Positions 41,911 through 54,038 of a stretch of 64,000 nucleotides of DNA are shown here, one piece after another. The stretch is from the NCBI GenBank assembly GCA_026168455.1, contig CM047431.1, forward strand, positions 9,880,943 through 9,944,942. Reading direction: 5' to 3'. The position numbers and the translations under genes are program-made. The DNA comes from Theocolax elegans (Eukaryota; Arthropoda; Insecta; Hymenoptera; Cerocephalidae). The notes beneath the pieces are model-generated. The model did not search any database. It was not told the DNA's origin and worked only from the letters and a program-made list of their open reading frames with translations. Each line of letters opens with the position of its first letter. Positions within the stretch are counted from its first letter, which is position 1.

Positions 41911-42250
41911 AAGGTTATGTTTGATTGCATACATATTATTGTCTTTGGAAATAATACCCAACGCCAAACCATTATGCAGATCTTATTCTCTGCCAAAAGA
42001 AGTGCAATCAAATTATGTGTGAAGGATGTAGGACTATCTTGTGAGTGAAAAATTGACCGATTGACCGTAATTATGAGAGTTGCGTTTGTAGATTAGGTTA
42101 CTGTTCTTACTCTTCAATTATTGCATTGGTTTTCTTTTATATGTGTGAATGATTAGTTCATGTAAAAAAAACTTTTTAGGTACTTCCAGGTTAATGTCTA
42201 AGTGCATTTGTACATCCCTGTCAGTGGTCGGATTAGGATTAAAGTTTAGT
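41911..42250 (+). pseudogene. exon-like segment with C-x4-C-x2-C motif (copy 2)
   Basis: Duplicate of 36450-36720: CNQIMCEGCRTIL, donor-like CTT|GTGAGT, an intron starting AAAATTGACCGATTGACC, acceptor TTTTTAG and YFQVNV, then a stop. The two copies flank Kolobok 2 in direct orientation. Confidence 0.4.
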
Positions 42251-42399
42251 ACAACATTCATAGAATCTTCCACTAAATGCAGACTGCGATGACAATGGTT
42301 CCATTATTTATCTGCTGTCTACAAGCCAACCAGTCCTGCATCTAACTACATTTTATTAAGTAGATTTGGGTAAAATAAGGTAATTCATATAATGATTGC

Positions 42400-42950
42400 A
42401 TTGAACGCATATCAGAAGCAGAAAACGAATGCATAAAAAGTGTAGTAATACTGTCAAAAATGTTTTACTAAAAGAAAATATATAGCAATAGTTGTTAAAT
42501 TGATTATTGTAATAATTTTGGTTTCAAAATTCCAGCATCGTCTGCGGATAAAAATGCAGAAAACGATTGCATGGTTAATGTATAGCAGTAGTTGTTAAAA
42601 TGATTATTGTATAAGTTTATGGTAACAATTCGTGCATCGTCTGCCTAACAAAATGCAGAAAACGATCGCATAGAATAATGTATAGCAATAGTTGTATAAT
42701 TGATTATTGTAATAATTTTTGGTTTCAAAATTCATACATCGTCTGCGTATCAAAATGCAAAAAACGACTGCACGGAAAGTGTAGTAATAAATGTAATTAT
42801 GTTTGTAAAAATTGAGTTGTAAAATTCCTGCATCGTCTGCATATCAAAATGCAGAAAACGATTGCATGGAAAGTGTATAGCAATTGTTGTCAAAAAGATT
42901 ATTGTAAAAATTCTGATTAAAATATTCCTGCATCGTCTGCATATTTTGTG
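42400..42950. repeat. minisatellite of about 100-bp hairpin-forming units, about 6 copies
   Basis: Units begin near 42405, 42534, 42634, 42734, 42829 and 42928. Each has GCATCGTCTGC, four to ten bases, then ATGCAGAAAACGAT.GCAT, so ATCGTCTGCAT can pair with ATGCAGAAAACGAT to form a hairpin. The rest of the unit is AT-rich, with TGTATAGCAATAGTTGT and GATTATTGTAA blocks. Units are 5-20% diverged. No coding capacity. Confidence 0.75.
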
Positions 42951-43037
42951 TTAAATAATGCAATCTACAAAGGTTATTTGCGAATGAATATGATAGCTGG
43001 AATGTACTATTGGTGCCATCTACTGTGAGGTTATAGA

Positions 43038-43682
43038 TTAATATAATTTTTCAACGGATGATGGCGCTACTGGTACGTTACTGCTTACTACGTTACTGAC
43101 GCTATCTAAAATCAAACGTCCTATACGATTCGTTTGGAAAACTGGTACTTGCGAGTCAGTATTATCACAAAAATCTTCCCAAGTCAGAATAATTTGATTT
43201 TCTTGGTTTGTGTCCGTTGCTGAAACGTTATTTAACATATATTCTTTACTAGTTAAAGGATCTTTGACGATTTAAACTTGAAACTTGGATGCTGATTTAA
43301 AAGTAAGCGCTTTAAAGATCTTTTTTCTATTTGAGATGGAGTCTTCAATGTACCCTTGTGCTACATCATCAGATTTCCAACCTCCAAACTTCTTTATCAT
43401 AGTTATGTTAGCCCCAGAATGAGCAAGAAGTGCAATTCCTGTTCTTTGTAAGCAATGTCCAGTATATCTATTCAGATTGTCTAAACCTAAGTATTTTGCA
43501 ATTTTCTTAGGTGTCTCACCTATTTTGTTTCTGCCTAGTACTTGATATACATATTTTTCATTAAAATAATGCGATACTGATACTGTTGTAGCTCGAAATA
43601 CCGTCAATGTAGCATTGAAATCTAGATATGAAACACAGTTCTCGTTTAAATTTTCAGCACTGGTTTTGAAGCGGCTAACCAC
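43038..43682 (-). pseudogene. Crypton-type tyrosine recombinase, C-terminal part
   Basis: The frame 43682-43272 encodes the catalytic end of a tyrosine recombinase: RYTGHCLQRTGIALLAHSGA, KKFGGWKSDDVAQGYIEDS. The motif GH.xR, GGW and the nucleophile Tyr in GYIEDS are those of insect Crypton recombinases, but the conserved HxxR arginine is glutamine here. A further C-terminal segment (43238-43038) belongs to the same protein after a stop. The N-terminal half is missing because a BEL/Pao element abuts at about 43685. Non-functional. Confidence 0.7.
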
Positions 43683-43684
43683 CC

Positions 43685-46574
43685 CACTTCCAAAGGTAGG
43701 AGTTTCACTAGAGGGCTGGTCTGATCTTACACACCTACCGCTCGCAGACCCACATTTCAGCCAGCCGGGTAGGATTGATTGTATCCTTAATTCTGAGGTT
43801 TACGCTGCCGTTCTCAAACCTAATATTAAGCGAGGACTTCCAGGTACCTGTACTGCCATTCAATCGTTCTTAGGCTGGATTTTGATGGGCGCGGCTTCAT
43901 CTGATCAGTCTGGTGACCATCGGACCATTTCACGGTAGATCAGGACCTTACACAGGCAATATCTCGCTTTTGGGAAACTGATGAAGTGCCATCCATGCCT
44001 CACACGTCTCCTGATGATGAAGCTTATTACCAACACTTCTGAGACTCCCATTCTCGTACCAAGGAAGGACGTTATATGGTAAAACTTCCGTTCAGTCAAC
44101 TTCCCACCCAGGTAGACTCCAGAATGATTGCTGAAGGCTGCTTTGCGAGGTTGAAGAAGCGTTTGGAGAAAAATTTTGATCTGAGGCGAGCCAATACTGA
44201 GTTAATGGATGAATATCACTCTTTAAAGCATATGGAGGTAGTATCGCCTTCAGAGGTAATGTCTGCTTCTTGTTTTTACTTACCCCATCACTCCGTTTTC
44301 ATAAACGACGGCAGTAAAAAAATTCGTGTCGTATTCAATCCTTCGCTTAATCGGTCTGATGGATATTCTTTGAATTCGTTCCTTCAGGTTGGACCCAAAC
44401 TTCAAGAAGATGTAGTTACCATTATTGTCAGGTGGTCATTCTTTCCACTCGTTTTCACCTGCGACATCGTGAAAATGTTTCGGCAGTTTCTGATCCACCC
44501 AGACGATGCTAATTGGCAAAGGATTCTCTGACGCGAATCTACGGACTCTGAAGTTCAAGTATTCAGGTTGTTAACCGTCGCCTATGGCACCGCCAGCGCC
44601 CCGTTCTTGTCCAATGCTTGCCTTCTTTAATTGGCAGACGATGAAGCCACCAAATTTCCGCTTGGGGCTGAGGTTTTGCGAAAACATCGCTATGCGGATG
44701 ACTTTTGCTGGAGGTGATTCGCTTTCGGATATTCTTCTCATGCGTGATCAGATTATAGGTATTCTTCAATCCGCTGGTATGACTGTAGGAAAATGGGGTG
44801 CTAACCATAAGGATATTCTATCTAATCTTAGTTCTATTCAAGATAAGGCTTTTCATGTCGAGGACCAGGACATTGTATCAACCTTAAGACTAAATTGGAA
44901 TCCGATCGACGATTCGTTTTGTTTCCGATTTTCGCAACCTGAAATACCTAACAGTGCGCTCCAAGGACAACCCAGCTGATTTGGCTACAGGAGGACTCTC
45001 GCCAAGTCAGTTGAGTGAATCTAGACTCTCGTGGAAACGACCTGATTGGTTGGAGACACCGAGTTCTATGTGGCCAATTTCAGTTGATACATCCGAATCT
45101 ACTACTCTGCAACTCAAGAAAACCAAAGTTTTTGTAGTATCCACCGCCAAAGAACTCTAGCATTATTCAACCTGGTTTGCGAAATTTTCATCGGTAGATA
45201 AGATTGTGCGTATTCTATCTTACATCGAATGATGGCGTTGAAACTCCAAGTTGTCGACGGAGCTTCGTCGTCATTCTTGGCTTTCAGCAAACGAGTTGTC
45301 TGTTGGCCGAAAGTATATGTTACGACTCGTCCAACGAACTGCCTATCCGTTGGACCTCGCTTTTATTAATCTCAAGGCTTTCGTGTCGCATATAAGATCC
45401 TTGCGTAGGCTCTCCCCATTCATTGATTCGGATGGCTTAATGCGCGTTCGCGGTCGGCTCCAGAATGCGTTTCTCAGCGAAGATGCAAAGCATCCAATTA
45501 TTCTTCCAGTGAAGCATCATATCAGTTTCTTGATCGTTCAAAAGGCCCACTTAATCACCATGCATGGAGGTCCATCGTTGGTACAGAGTCATCTAGTGCA
45601 CCAATTCTGGATTGTCAAAGGTCGAAACTTCATCAGAAGCATCGTACGAAATTGTGTACGATGTATTCGTTACAGGGCTAAAACGTTGGAGCAACAAATG
45701 GCCCCACTGCCTGCAGTTCGTACTAGACCCACCAGGCCCTTTACGTACACCGGTTTGAATTATGCAGGACACTTCTGGATCAAGGCTTCACCCGGACGTG
45801 GGCACACACTGCAAGCTTATTTATTCAGACAATGCAACCAATTTTTATGGAGCCGACTCCGAAGTTCGTAAGTTGTTTACCGAGACCTTGGCCATCAGTC
45901 AAGATGTAGCTTCGCTTATTGCTAGCGACGGTATCGAGTGGACCTACATTCCTCCTCGTGCCCCCAACTTTGGCGAACTTTGGGAAGCAGGTATTAAATC
46001 GGTCAAATTTCATCTAAAAAGGATTGTAGGTGAAACTAAATTCACTTTCGAAGAGTTTTCAACCGTCGTAGCTATGATTGAATCATGTCTCAATTCTAGA
46101 CCTTTGTCCACGATCAGCTCGTCTGATAAAGATGTATCTATTCTAACTCCTGGACATTTCCTGACTGGATCATCTCTTACTGCACCTCCCAAACCTTTCG
46201 TTGAGATTAACAACGAAAAAAATATTTGTTGTAGGTGGCACTTGACCATTTTAATGCAAAACCACTTCTGGAAGAGGTGGACCCGAGAATATCTGGCCCA
46301 ATTATAACAACGCTCAAAATGGATAGAACCCCGAAAGAACCTCCAGTTAGGAGACATCGTGTTATCCAAAGATGATCTCACCCCGCCAGGAAAATGGCCT
46401 TTGGGACTGATAATTCATCTATTCCCAGGAAAAGATGGATTAAGTCGCGTTGCTTCCATCAGAACGAGTCAAGAAGAATATAAACGCCCTATCAACAAGT
46501 TGATTCTCATCCCAGTCAACTTGACGGCTGCAGATTCGTTCACGACCGGATCGCTCAGGGCGGGCGGAAAATAA
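43685..46574 (+). pseudogene. BEL/Pao retrotransposon pol, fragmented
   Basis: In order: the Pao-type aspartic protease region (HLPLADPHFSQPGRIDCIL, AIQSFLGWILMG; 43690-43890); reverse transcriptase (KKIRVVFNPSLNRSDGYSLN, TCDIVKMFRQFLIHPDD; 44076-44531), continuing in another frame to a YADD box at 44693 where the frame changes; a deletion near 44940 that removes the rest of RT and RNase H (the reading resumes at SKDNPADLATGGL); the zinc-binding and core integrase (45251-46307); and the DUF5641-type end (46359-46574). In the integrase the first catalytic Asp is replaced (GLNYAGHF), while SDNATNF and the LWEAG glutamate remain. Dead by several lesions. Confidence 0.85.
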
Positions 46575-46841
46575 CCGTGCTTGCTCTTTACTTAAAGACT
46601 TTAACAAATTTGTTTCTCATTTATCTAGTTCATTTTAAGTTACTTTAGCCTTATTTCTCAACATTGTATTATATCGAGCCTCATCGACTATTTAATTTGT
46701 TCTAAACTTACGGTCGTTTGATTATGCGAGTTGTTAGCGCTATTTGGCGTTAGCAGATTTTCGATGACGTAGTTATATATACATGTTCGTAATTCAAATC
46801 GACTACGAAATATCCCCTATAATATTTCGTGGCGGGCGGTA

Positions 46842-47234
46842 TGTTCGAGCCGTACTTCGAGTCGGACAACCTACACTCATCGACTCGTCCGCGCTCGTCA
46901 AAGTCGCGAGAAACCAAAACAGTTTTTTTTTGGTTCTTACTGCCGCATTCCAAACGCTATTGTTCTCGCACTCGATCGGGCCATTCGCGCTTGCAACCCG
47001 TGACGGTAAAGCCAGTTGCTCGCAAACCTCGCCGAAAGCTGCTTCATAGGGCAATCGTTGCCGTCAATTGTATTTCAACCGAATGACCGCTCATCACAAC
47101 TTCCGGTTATAATAAATAAACCACGAATGAAATAAAGTTGTTTAATCATAAGACAAATCAAGAAGTGTACTCTTATTTTCATTTTATCCATGAACATTTA
47201 ATTCCTCTCAATTTATGCTCAAACTGAGTGAACA
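46842..47234 (+). mobile_element. candidate 3' LTR of the BEL/Pao element
   Basis: GGCGGGCGG (a BEL-like purine tract) at 46831-46839 is followed by TATGTTCGAGCC, the usual start of BEL LTRs. An AATAAA lies near 47110. The end is placed tentatively at GTGAACA (47234). The 5' LTR is not present, so the boundaries cannot be confirmed. Confidence 0.4.
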
Positions 47235-47444
47235 TACTTTAATAGAAGAATTGCCTCCTACAAGCGCGTCTTTATTGAGATGCTTTTAGTTGTGTCTCGA
47301 CCGGAGTTAAATGTATTTCGTTTTGTTCGTGTCAACGAGAAAACACGTGTAAAAATGTATATTACAATGAAGTAGTTAATAATATAAAAAAAGAAAACTA
47401 AGATTTGTGTTATTTCAATTAATCACAGCATGCTGATTATAAAG

Positions 47445-48453
47445 TGTAACGTGGTATTTCGTCCTAATACCTGTTACAATTTATTTATTAATTTTATACA
47501 GGGACGACGGCTCGAAGAACGCGTCTTAATCGTCGCCGTGGGTTAGTAAGTTAACCCGTCGGGACACGGTAGCGGAGATAGGACAATCTCCTACGTACCG
47601 AAACACGTGGCGGGAAAATCGGGAATCGGAATGTTGATTGCGGGTTAATTTATAATTAATAACGCGACCGTTATATTAACATAAAATAAATAATCATTTA
47701 TTTAGAAAAGATTACACGGCGGTGCTCGACTATGTATAACGGGGCACCCGGTGTGCTACCGAACAAACATGCATGCACACACACTCTACACACTCTAATA
47801 TATGTATACCGACTGACGTCGGATACTTACCGGGCTGGCTTGTCCATTGGCCCTGTGGTCATTCGCACTGCACTTACACGAACTCACTACACTCACGTAC
47901 GGCTTCCCGGTGCACGGACGAACCGGTCCGGTACTTCCCGTGGCGCACGTGACGATATGTAAACGGGGTCGCGGTCGAGACCGGCAGTGTACTCAGCTTT
48001 TCGGGAATTGTCGTATTCCCGAAAAGTACCTATACACACACAATAACAATTGAATATACGGATGCTCGCACACATCCTCGGTCGTCGATATAAACACGCG
48101 CGTTTCGTGGCCTTGAATAGGCAACGCACGAAACAATAACAACGTGTGAGATTTTAAGATACAATATTTTATATACACATGAAATAATATAATACATGAA
48201 GTATTATTTATTTCATTGCAACGACGTCTCGTCGCAAAGCCCTCCACTAAAATCCACATCAACTTCCTGATGTGAGAGTTGAAAAGAGGGCAATGAAATA
48301 AATAATGACACGCACATAATCCAATTCCCTCGCCTAGACGAACTAGGGTCGAGGAGTGGTGAGATTCTTCTCTAAGGTGGCCATCACCAGTCGCAGGACG
48401 ACGTCTCTCGCTGAGGGATTGTCTCCTGCTACCGCTTCCAACAACTAGTGACA
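47445..48453 (-). mobile_element. candidate 3' LTR of the minus-strand gypsy element
   Basis: It lies directly downstream (minus sense) of the gypsy integrase. Read on the minus strand it would start TGTCACTAG and end CACGTTACA. The TGTAAC end and internal layout (GGGTTAA...AATAAATAATCATTTATT) recall the solo LTRs at 14409 and 38173. A 12-bp inverted repeat CTTTTCGGGAAT/ATTCCCGAAAAG lies near 47997-48026. The matching 5' LTR was not recognised. Confidence 0.4.
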
Positions 48454-48718
48454 CTCCCGAAGAAAGTCAGCATCGTTGTTGGGTTGTTTCGATGGCCCGG
48501 TAACGACAACTCAGCTGGATAGCCGACTTGCCGGAATACGGTGTTGAGACCTGCCTGCACCTCATCCAAGGGTCTAGAGTTTGGTACTCTCAAACCCTAC
48601 GCCAGGCGATGTAAGAACGTCTCATGTGGGGGTACATCCTCGATCAGCTCGACGTGGACTGGCTGAGCTGCGCTCTCTTCTCGTCCACTGGTCTCATCCT
48701 CTTCGGCCTCTTGATGGC

Positions 48719-49807
48719 CTAAGGTTTTCTTCTTGGCGGACCGTATCTCTTTAAATCGGATACGTGTACTTCAGACCTTTTCCTTCCAGACTCTTTAAGT
48801 TTTAATACTACTGGTGATAGTATCTCCTTGACTTCAAAGGGTCTGTCGTATTTAGGTGCCAATTTGGCCGAAATACCTTTGGCCCCGTGCGATAACGTTC
48901 TACACTTCCTCATGACTAAATCGCCTACTTGGAAGGAAGCCACGCATCTATTTTTGTTATAGACTTTCTCTTGACGTCTCTGCTCTTCATCTATGTGTTT
49001 CCGCACTAGATCTCGAAGGGCATCAAGACGTTTGAGTCGATCTAACCACATTTCGGGGTCGATAGGAATTTTAAATTCCCTCTTCTCAACATCTCTACGC
49101 AGATTCTTTACAGGTTCAGGATAACGCCCAAAATTGAGGAAAGCTTGGGAAACCTTCGTACTTGATTGCGTTGCTGTATTAATAGCATGACGGAATTCAT
49201 GTAGATGTTAATCCCAGCTACGATGATCGGAATCCACAAAGGCCGCGATCATCGTCTTTAATGTTCTATTTGTATGCTCGACGGGGTTGGCTTGTGGTCG
49301 GTAAGGAGGAGTCGTGATCTGATTTATCCCGTAATCCTCAAGCATTTGTGTCAACTTATTATTGACGAACTCTGTACCATTATCCGTAAGGAAGTAATCA
49401 GGAGTTTCCCAATGAAACAGTATGAGTTCCTCAAATGCTGTCGCGACCGACTTACTGGTAGCAGCGCGTAACGGTTTTAACTCAACCCACCTCGTAAACA
49501 AATCTTGTAAGACCAGTATATACTTATATTGGTTATTACTACGAGGCAGTTCCGTTATATCTGTTGCAACCACAGCCCACGGTCTCTCAATATTACGTTT
49601 GCCCATTAAACCTTGAGGGCCCGCCTGTGAGACTTTATATCGTTGGCAGTCTATACACTGCACAATGAATTTCCTAACATCATGGTATATACCTGGCCAA
49701 TAATAGTCCCTTGCCACTCGGTCATAGGTATTTTCCACTCCTAAATGACCACACGATGAAGGGCAATGCGAATCCTCTAGTACGCGCGTCCTATGTTCAA
49801 TGGGCAC
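48719..49807 (-). pseudogene. gypsy integrase, two frames
   Basis: The first frame (49807-49208) has the H-H-C-C zinc site (GHLG, CIDCQ) and a complete DDE core: VVATDITEL, FLTDNGTEF and NPVEHTNRTLK. A break near 49205 precedes the second frame (49051-48719), which has the C-terminal SH3-like part with VGDLVMRK and LAPKYDRPFEV. Catalytic residues are intact; only the continuity is lost. Confidence 0.75.
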
Positions 49808-49948
49808 AACTAATCTCTATCCCTCCTCTTGACCCGTGATTGGGTCCAGCAGCTTATCAGTCGTGAATCGATACAGCATTTCATCCTCAATTTTCCAATG
49901 CGGAAACTATTGAGGACTGGACCTCACATTATCCAATTGGACGATGTC

Positions 49949-51238
49949 TTATGAGTCGGTAATCACGTCAAAGGAGGCTATTTCGACTTCGTCCGAGTCC
50001 AGGTTGACGGCGCGAGAGAGTGCGTCGAGAACATAGTGTAGTGCACCTTTCTTGTGCACAATCTCGAAGTCCCACTGTTGCATCTCAAGCACCCAACGCG
50101 CTAATCTGCCCGTGGGCTCTTTAATAGGTTTCAGCCATTTGAGCGCGCTGTGGTTCGTTACAGCTTTGAAACGATACGCTTCATTATATGGCCGAAGTTT
50201 CTTAATTGCCCAGACTAAGGCTAGACACTCTTTCTCCGTCGTCACGTAATTACGCTCCGCCTTGTTCAACACTCGGCTGACGTAAACGATCGGATGCTCG
50301 AAACCATCTTCATCTTCTTGGGTTAACACAGCCTCAATAGCGTAATCACTCGCGTCACTCTGGACTGAGAAAGGCTTAGAGAAGTCTGGTCGAGCGAGTA
50401 CTGGCGCGCCGGCTTGAGCTAACCGGAGTTCACGGAACGCCGCCTCCTGCTCTAGTCCCCACTCCCATGGCTGGTCATTACGGAGTAATCTCACGATAGA
50501 GATCTTAATATCCGACTCTCGATTTATAAAACGAGAATACCAACCGACTATGCTAAGGAAGGAACGAAGTTGTTTAACATTTCTTGGGATCAGATAATTT
50601 AGGACAGGAGCCACTCGATCCACATCGGGACGAAGTCCATCACTATCCAGGCGGTACCCAAGGAAGGTAACGCTCGAGGAACAGAACTGACACTTCTCTC
50701 TGTTCAATTCTAACTCTGTGTCCACTTGTGTCCTTGGGACCATTTCCAACCATTTTAAATGTTCCTCGAAAGTTTCGGTTATAACAATTAGATCGTCCAG
50801 TTAAGCAAAAACATGAGGTTCAACTTCGGGACCAAATAGAGCATCGATCAACCGTGCAAATCTCATGGGTGCATTCATCAGTCCGAACGGCATTCGTGTG
50901 AACTGCCACAACCCAGAACCAGGCACAGCGAAGGCGACGTAATGTCGACTAATTTCTGACATTAACACTTGGGAATATGCCTTCTAAAAATCGATCATAA
51001 AGATGAATTTGGCATTACGTAACTTGTCCAGAATCGAATCCATATTCGGTATTGGATATGAATCACGTTTCGTTACCGCATTCAGACCTCGGAAGTCTAT
51101 ACAAAAACGATAGCTACCTTCGTCTTTGCGAACTATCACTGGAGCGGCAGACCATTCACTTGCAGTCGGTTCAATTATTCCTCTCTCAAACATTTTTCTG
51201 ACTTCTTGCTGGGCGAATTTGAGGACTATAGGCGGCAT
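49949..51238 (-). pseudogene. gypsy reverse transcriptase/RNase H with stop inside the catalytic box
   Basis: The first frame (to 50984) has RT fingers with RFCIDFRGLNAVTKRDSYPIP, then a stop after FMIDF. Between 50980 and 50770 the reading continues with PGSGLWQFTRMPFGLMNAP and reaches the YLDD box, where the Tyr codon is TAA. The frame 50749-49949 carries the thumb, connection and RNase H: SDASDYAIEAVL and TEKECLALVW are normal, but VTNHSALKWL has Asn in place of a conserved Asp. Non-functional. Confidence 0.8.
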
Positions 51239-51436
51239 ACGTCATGATTTATGACGTACTGGTCGTGCACCTGGCTCTACTTCCACGTGATGTTCGATCA
51301 ACGTAGTAAAGCCATGCACATCACCTGGTGGTGGTATATAAGTTTTCTACTAACTTTCTTACCCTCTTTCGCTGGTCATCGTTAATCTCAACGATACCTG
51401 CACACTCTGCGAGAATCCTCGTGTCTCCGTCTCGCA

Positions 51437-51778
51437 TCACTTGGCATCGCCAATTTTAACCTCCATGTTCCAATGTTGGAGGAAGTCCATAGCGAGAATC
51501 ATCGAGTGTTCCATACTCTCGACTATTCTCAGTTGGATCTTGCCATCTAATCCCTCAATTCCAAATTGAACATCTAACAAACCTAAGACTTTCAGTGCCG
51601 GTCCTGCGACACCTCGCACGACTACCGTGGCTGGTTTCCACTTATCTCTGTAGAATTCCGCTACGTCAACGCGTATAAGTGAAACCATTGCTCTTATGTC
51701 GAACAATGCTTTAAAGTCCTTGCCACCAAGTCTTACCGAGAAGAACAAGCGGTTTTCGGATTGCACTCCCGCAACCAT
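51437..51778 (-). pseudogene. gypsy aspartic protease, altered active site
   Basis: Retropepsin-like segment of about 110 residues: the ALFDIRAMVSLI loop stands where the family has D-(T/S)-G-A, so the Gly of the catalytic triad is replaced by Arg. The flap region and the second hydrophobic motif MILAMDFL are recognisable. It should be inactive. It overlaps the end of the preceding linker frame (52230-51733), which is acidic/basic-rich and of gag-pol linker type. Confidence 0.7.
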
Positions 51779-52388
51779 GTCTTCGGCTTGACTGTCAAGT
51801 AGAGCTGGAGTCGAACTTGTCTCTCTGGACGTCTTCGGGACGGCTTCTGCCCCCCCCCCTGAACTGTTCTAAGCGGCAACGATTTTGAACTGTTCAGCTC
51901 CTGATCAAGAGAAACAGTCATTTTACTCTCATTAGACTGTTTTAAACTTTTTTCTTTGATCGTAGGTTGGGGTGACAATGAGTAACGAGTATCATCCTTC
52001 TCATTGGTGGGGTTACATAGGTTTAGAGTTTTTCTCTCGTTCTCTATTTCCTTGAGTAACCGTTTGTGTTGATTAAACACTTGCCTACGGAGTACTTCAG
52101 ACCAGAAAGACTCTTTGTTTTTCTTTATCTCTGGAAGTTCCAAATCTACTTTGTTCGATGCTTCGAACGTTGGAGTTAGCTTGGAAGGTGTCTCAGCCTT
52201 AACCATAGGTAACTCAGCAAATTTCGGCAAATTCAGATGTTCAGAGGTATTCTCGCTTACCTTCTGAATGTTTGGTTGCTCTCCGTTTAGCAGTTCAGCA
52301 AAGTCAGTGAGATATTTATCCTTCTTAACAAATAACGTCGCGGGTTCACCAACCCGTATTTCTTGCCCCCAAGAACTCTTACGCTCTT

Positions 52389-54038
52389 TTAATTGCGTGC
52401 AGGGCCCGGGGGGCGATTCTGGTACCCTGCTGCTAGGTTTCCCAGATATTGCCGTACATGCTCACACTTTGGACAATTAATTAGGGTTACCCCGGTTGTG
52501 TGGCACATCTGACACTCAATGGGTGCTGCCACGTTCGTGCATTGGTCCGCTGTATCTTCCATACTTGCGCAATGTAGGCAAGTCTGATTGGGACAATCGG
52601 AATATCGATGTCCTACTTTGTGGCATGTAAAACATATGCCAACGAAGAGACTATTCGGATTCCTTTGAAAACCAGCGTCTTGGGTCTGCCTCTGCGTAGT
52701 ACGATCATACACCGTGCCTTGTCTACGTTGAGGCGTATAGACAGGTGTCGTCTGAGCTTGAGCAACATATTGTTTCGGCCTTGCACCGTTATATTGTTGC
52801 TGCCTTGACCCTGTCTGTTTGTTTACCGAAGAATGTCTCGCATTGTTAATATTTTGTGCACCCACAAAATTTTTACTTTGTTGCAAGTACTGACGTTGAC
52901 TTGTGTTGCGAGTACCATACACATTGGCTACTTCACAATCACTTGAAGATGGGCTAGAAGAATGTTTCTTATTTTTCTTGCTCCTTTTCTTTTTCAACGT
53001 CTTCTTCTTCGGTGGTGGATATGGCTGAGGAATCGGTTGGCTCTTCTTATTCTCAACTAATGAGGCCACTTTCCCTGAAACTTTAGACGAACTACGTTTT
53101 GGGAAAGCTTGTGGGATATGAACTTGTTCTCTTGGTGTGGGTTCCGCAAATCTCTTGTCCCATATCAAATGCTGTTTATATTCTTTGCCGTACTTCATTA
53201 TGTCTTCGAAATTATTTATGGATCTCGAGGACATAAATTTACGGCACTCCGGTCTCAATTGAGAATATGCCATCTCTACTTGTTGGCGCAGCGGAGGAGG
53301 TCGGCGGAATTTCCGCACAATAGCCTTAAAGCAATTCAGGTATTGTACGACCTTCTCTCTTTTGCCTTGCGTACGGCATTGTAGATCCTCGAACAAATCT
53401 TGATCTCGTAACTTCTGACCGTATTCATTCAAAAATTCTTTTTCTAAGCCATACCAGTTACGTAAGAAAGATTGGACGGCCCTATACCAAAATAGGGCTG
53501 TCTTCTTAAACACGTAAGGCAATGCGCTCAGAACACGCCGGTCAGAGAACTGGTCGTCATTCCTGAAGTTTTGTAGACTATCTAGGAACTCTTCGGCATC
53601 GTCGTTGGTCTCCCCATCAAACGATAGACCCCAGTCTCTGAGGGCTCTTGCACAACCAGGCCGATCCTTTCTATCTCTCACTGGAGGCTGGTTGTATCCC
53701 AAAGGGACTAATGCACCCATGTCCTCACTTTGGTTATTCCTATCACGCCGGTGGACATTTCGATTTGGTGATGGTATTCTACTACGTCTGTCAGGGAAGC
53801 GCTCCTTGCGATATCTTATCGCATAGTAAACGGTTGAATCTTCCCCATTCGCAGCGTAGTATTCGTCCGAATCTAAGTTGCTAACATTAGAATCGGTTTG
53901 AGTACCTTGATCGCGTCTAGCAACAGCTCGCTCATGCTCGATGATTATTATTCGTTGCGCGGGATCTGTTGTAACCATTGTCACACTGTATAGAGGCTTC
54001 CCTCCTAGTGTAAGTACTTTGGCTACGATCGGACGCAT
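52389..54038 (-). pseudogene. gypsy Gag, 549-codon open frame with zinc knuckle
   Basis: A long frame with an R-rich start, the retrotransposon gag domain (WGLSFDGETNDDAEEFLDSL, ALPYVFKKTALFWYRAV, MAYSQLRPECRKFM; about residues 130-280), a K-rich linker and CFTCHKVGHRYSDC, a complete CCHC knuckle, followed by further C-x2-C pairs. It would form the capsid and bind RNA. Similarity extends upstream through 54023-54785 in other frames (one stop and one frameshift), so the natural N-terminus is longer than this frame. Confidence 0.75.

Noticed and set aside
42400..42950. CRISPR array
   Set aside because: Units are continuous and diverged, with no alternation of identical repeats and unique spacers, in a eukaryotic context.
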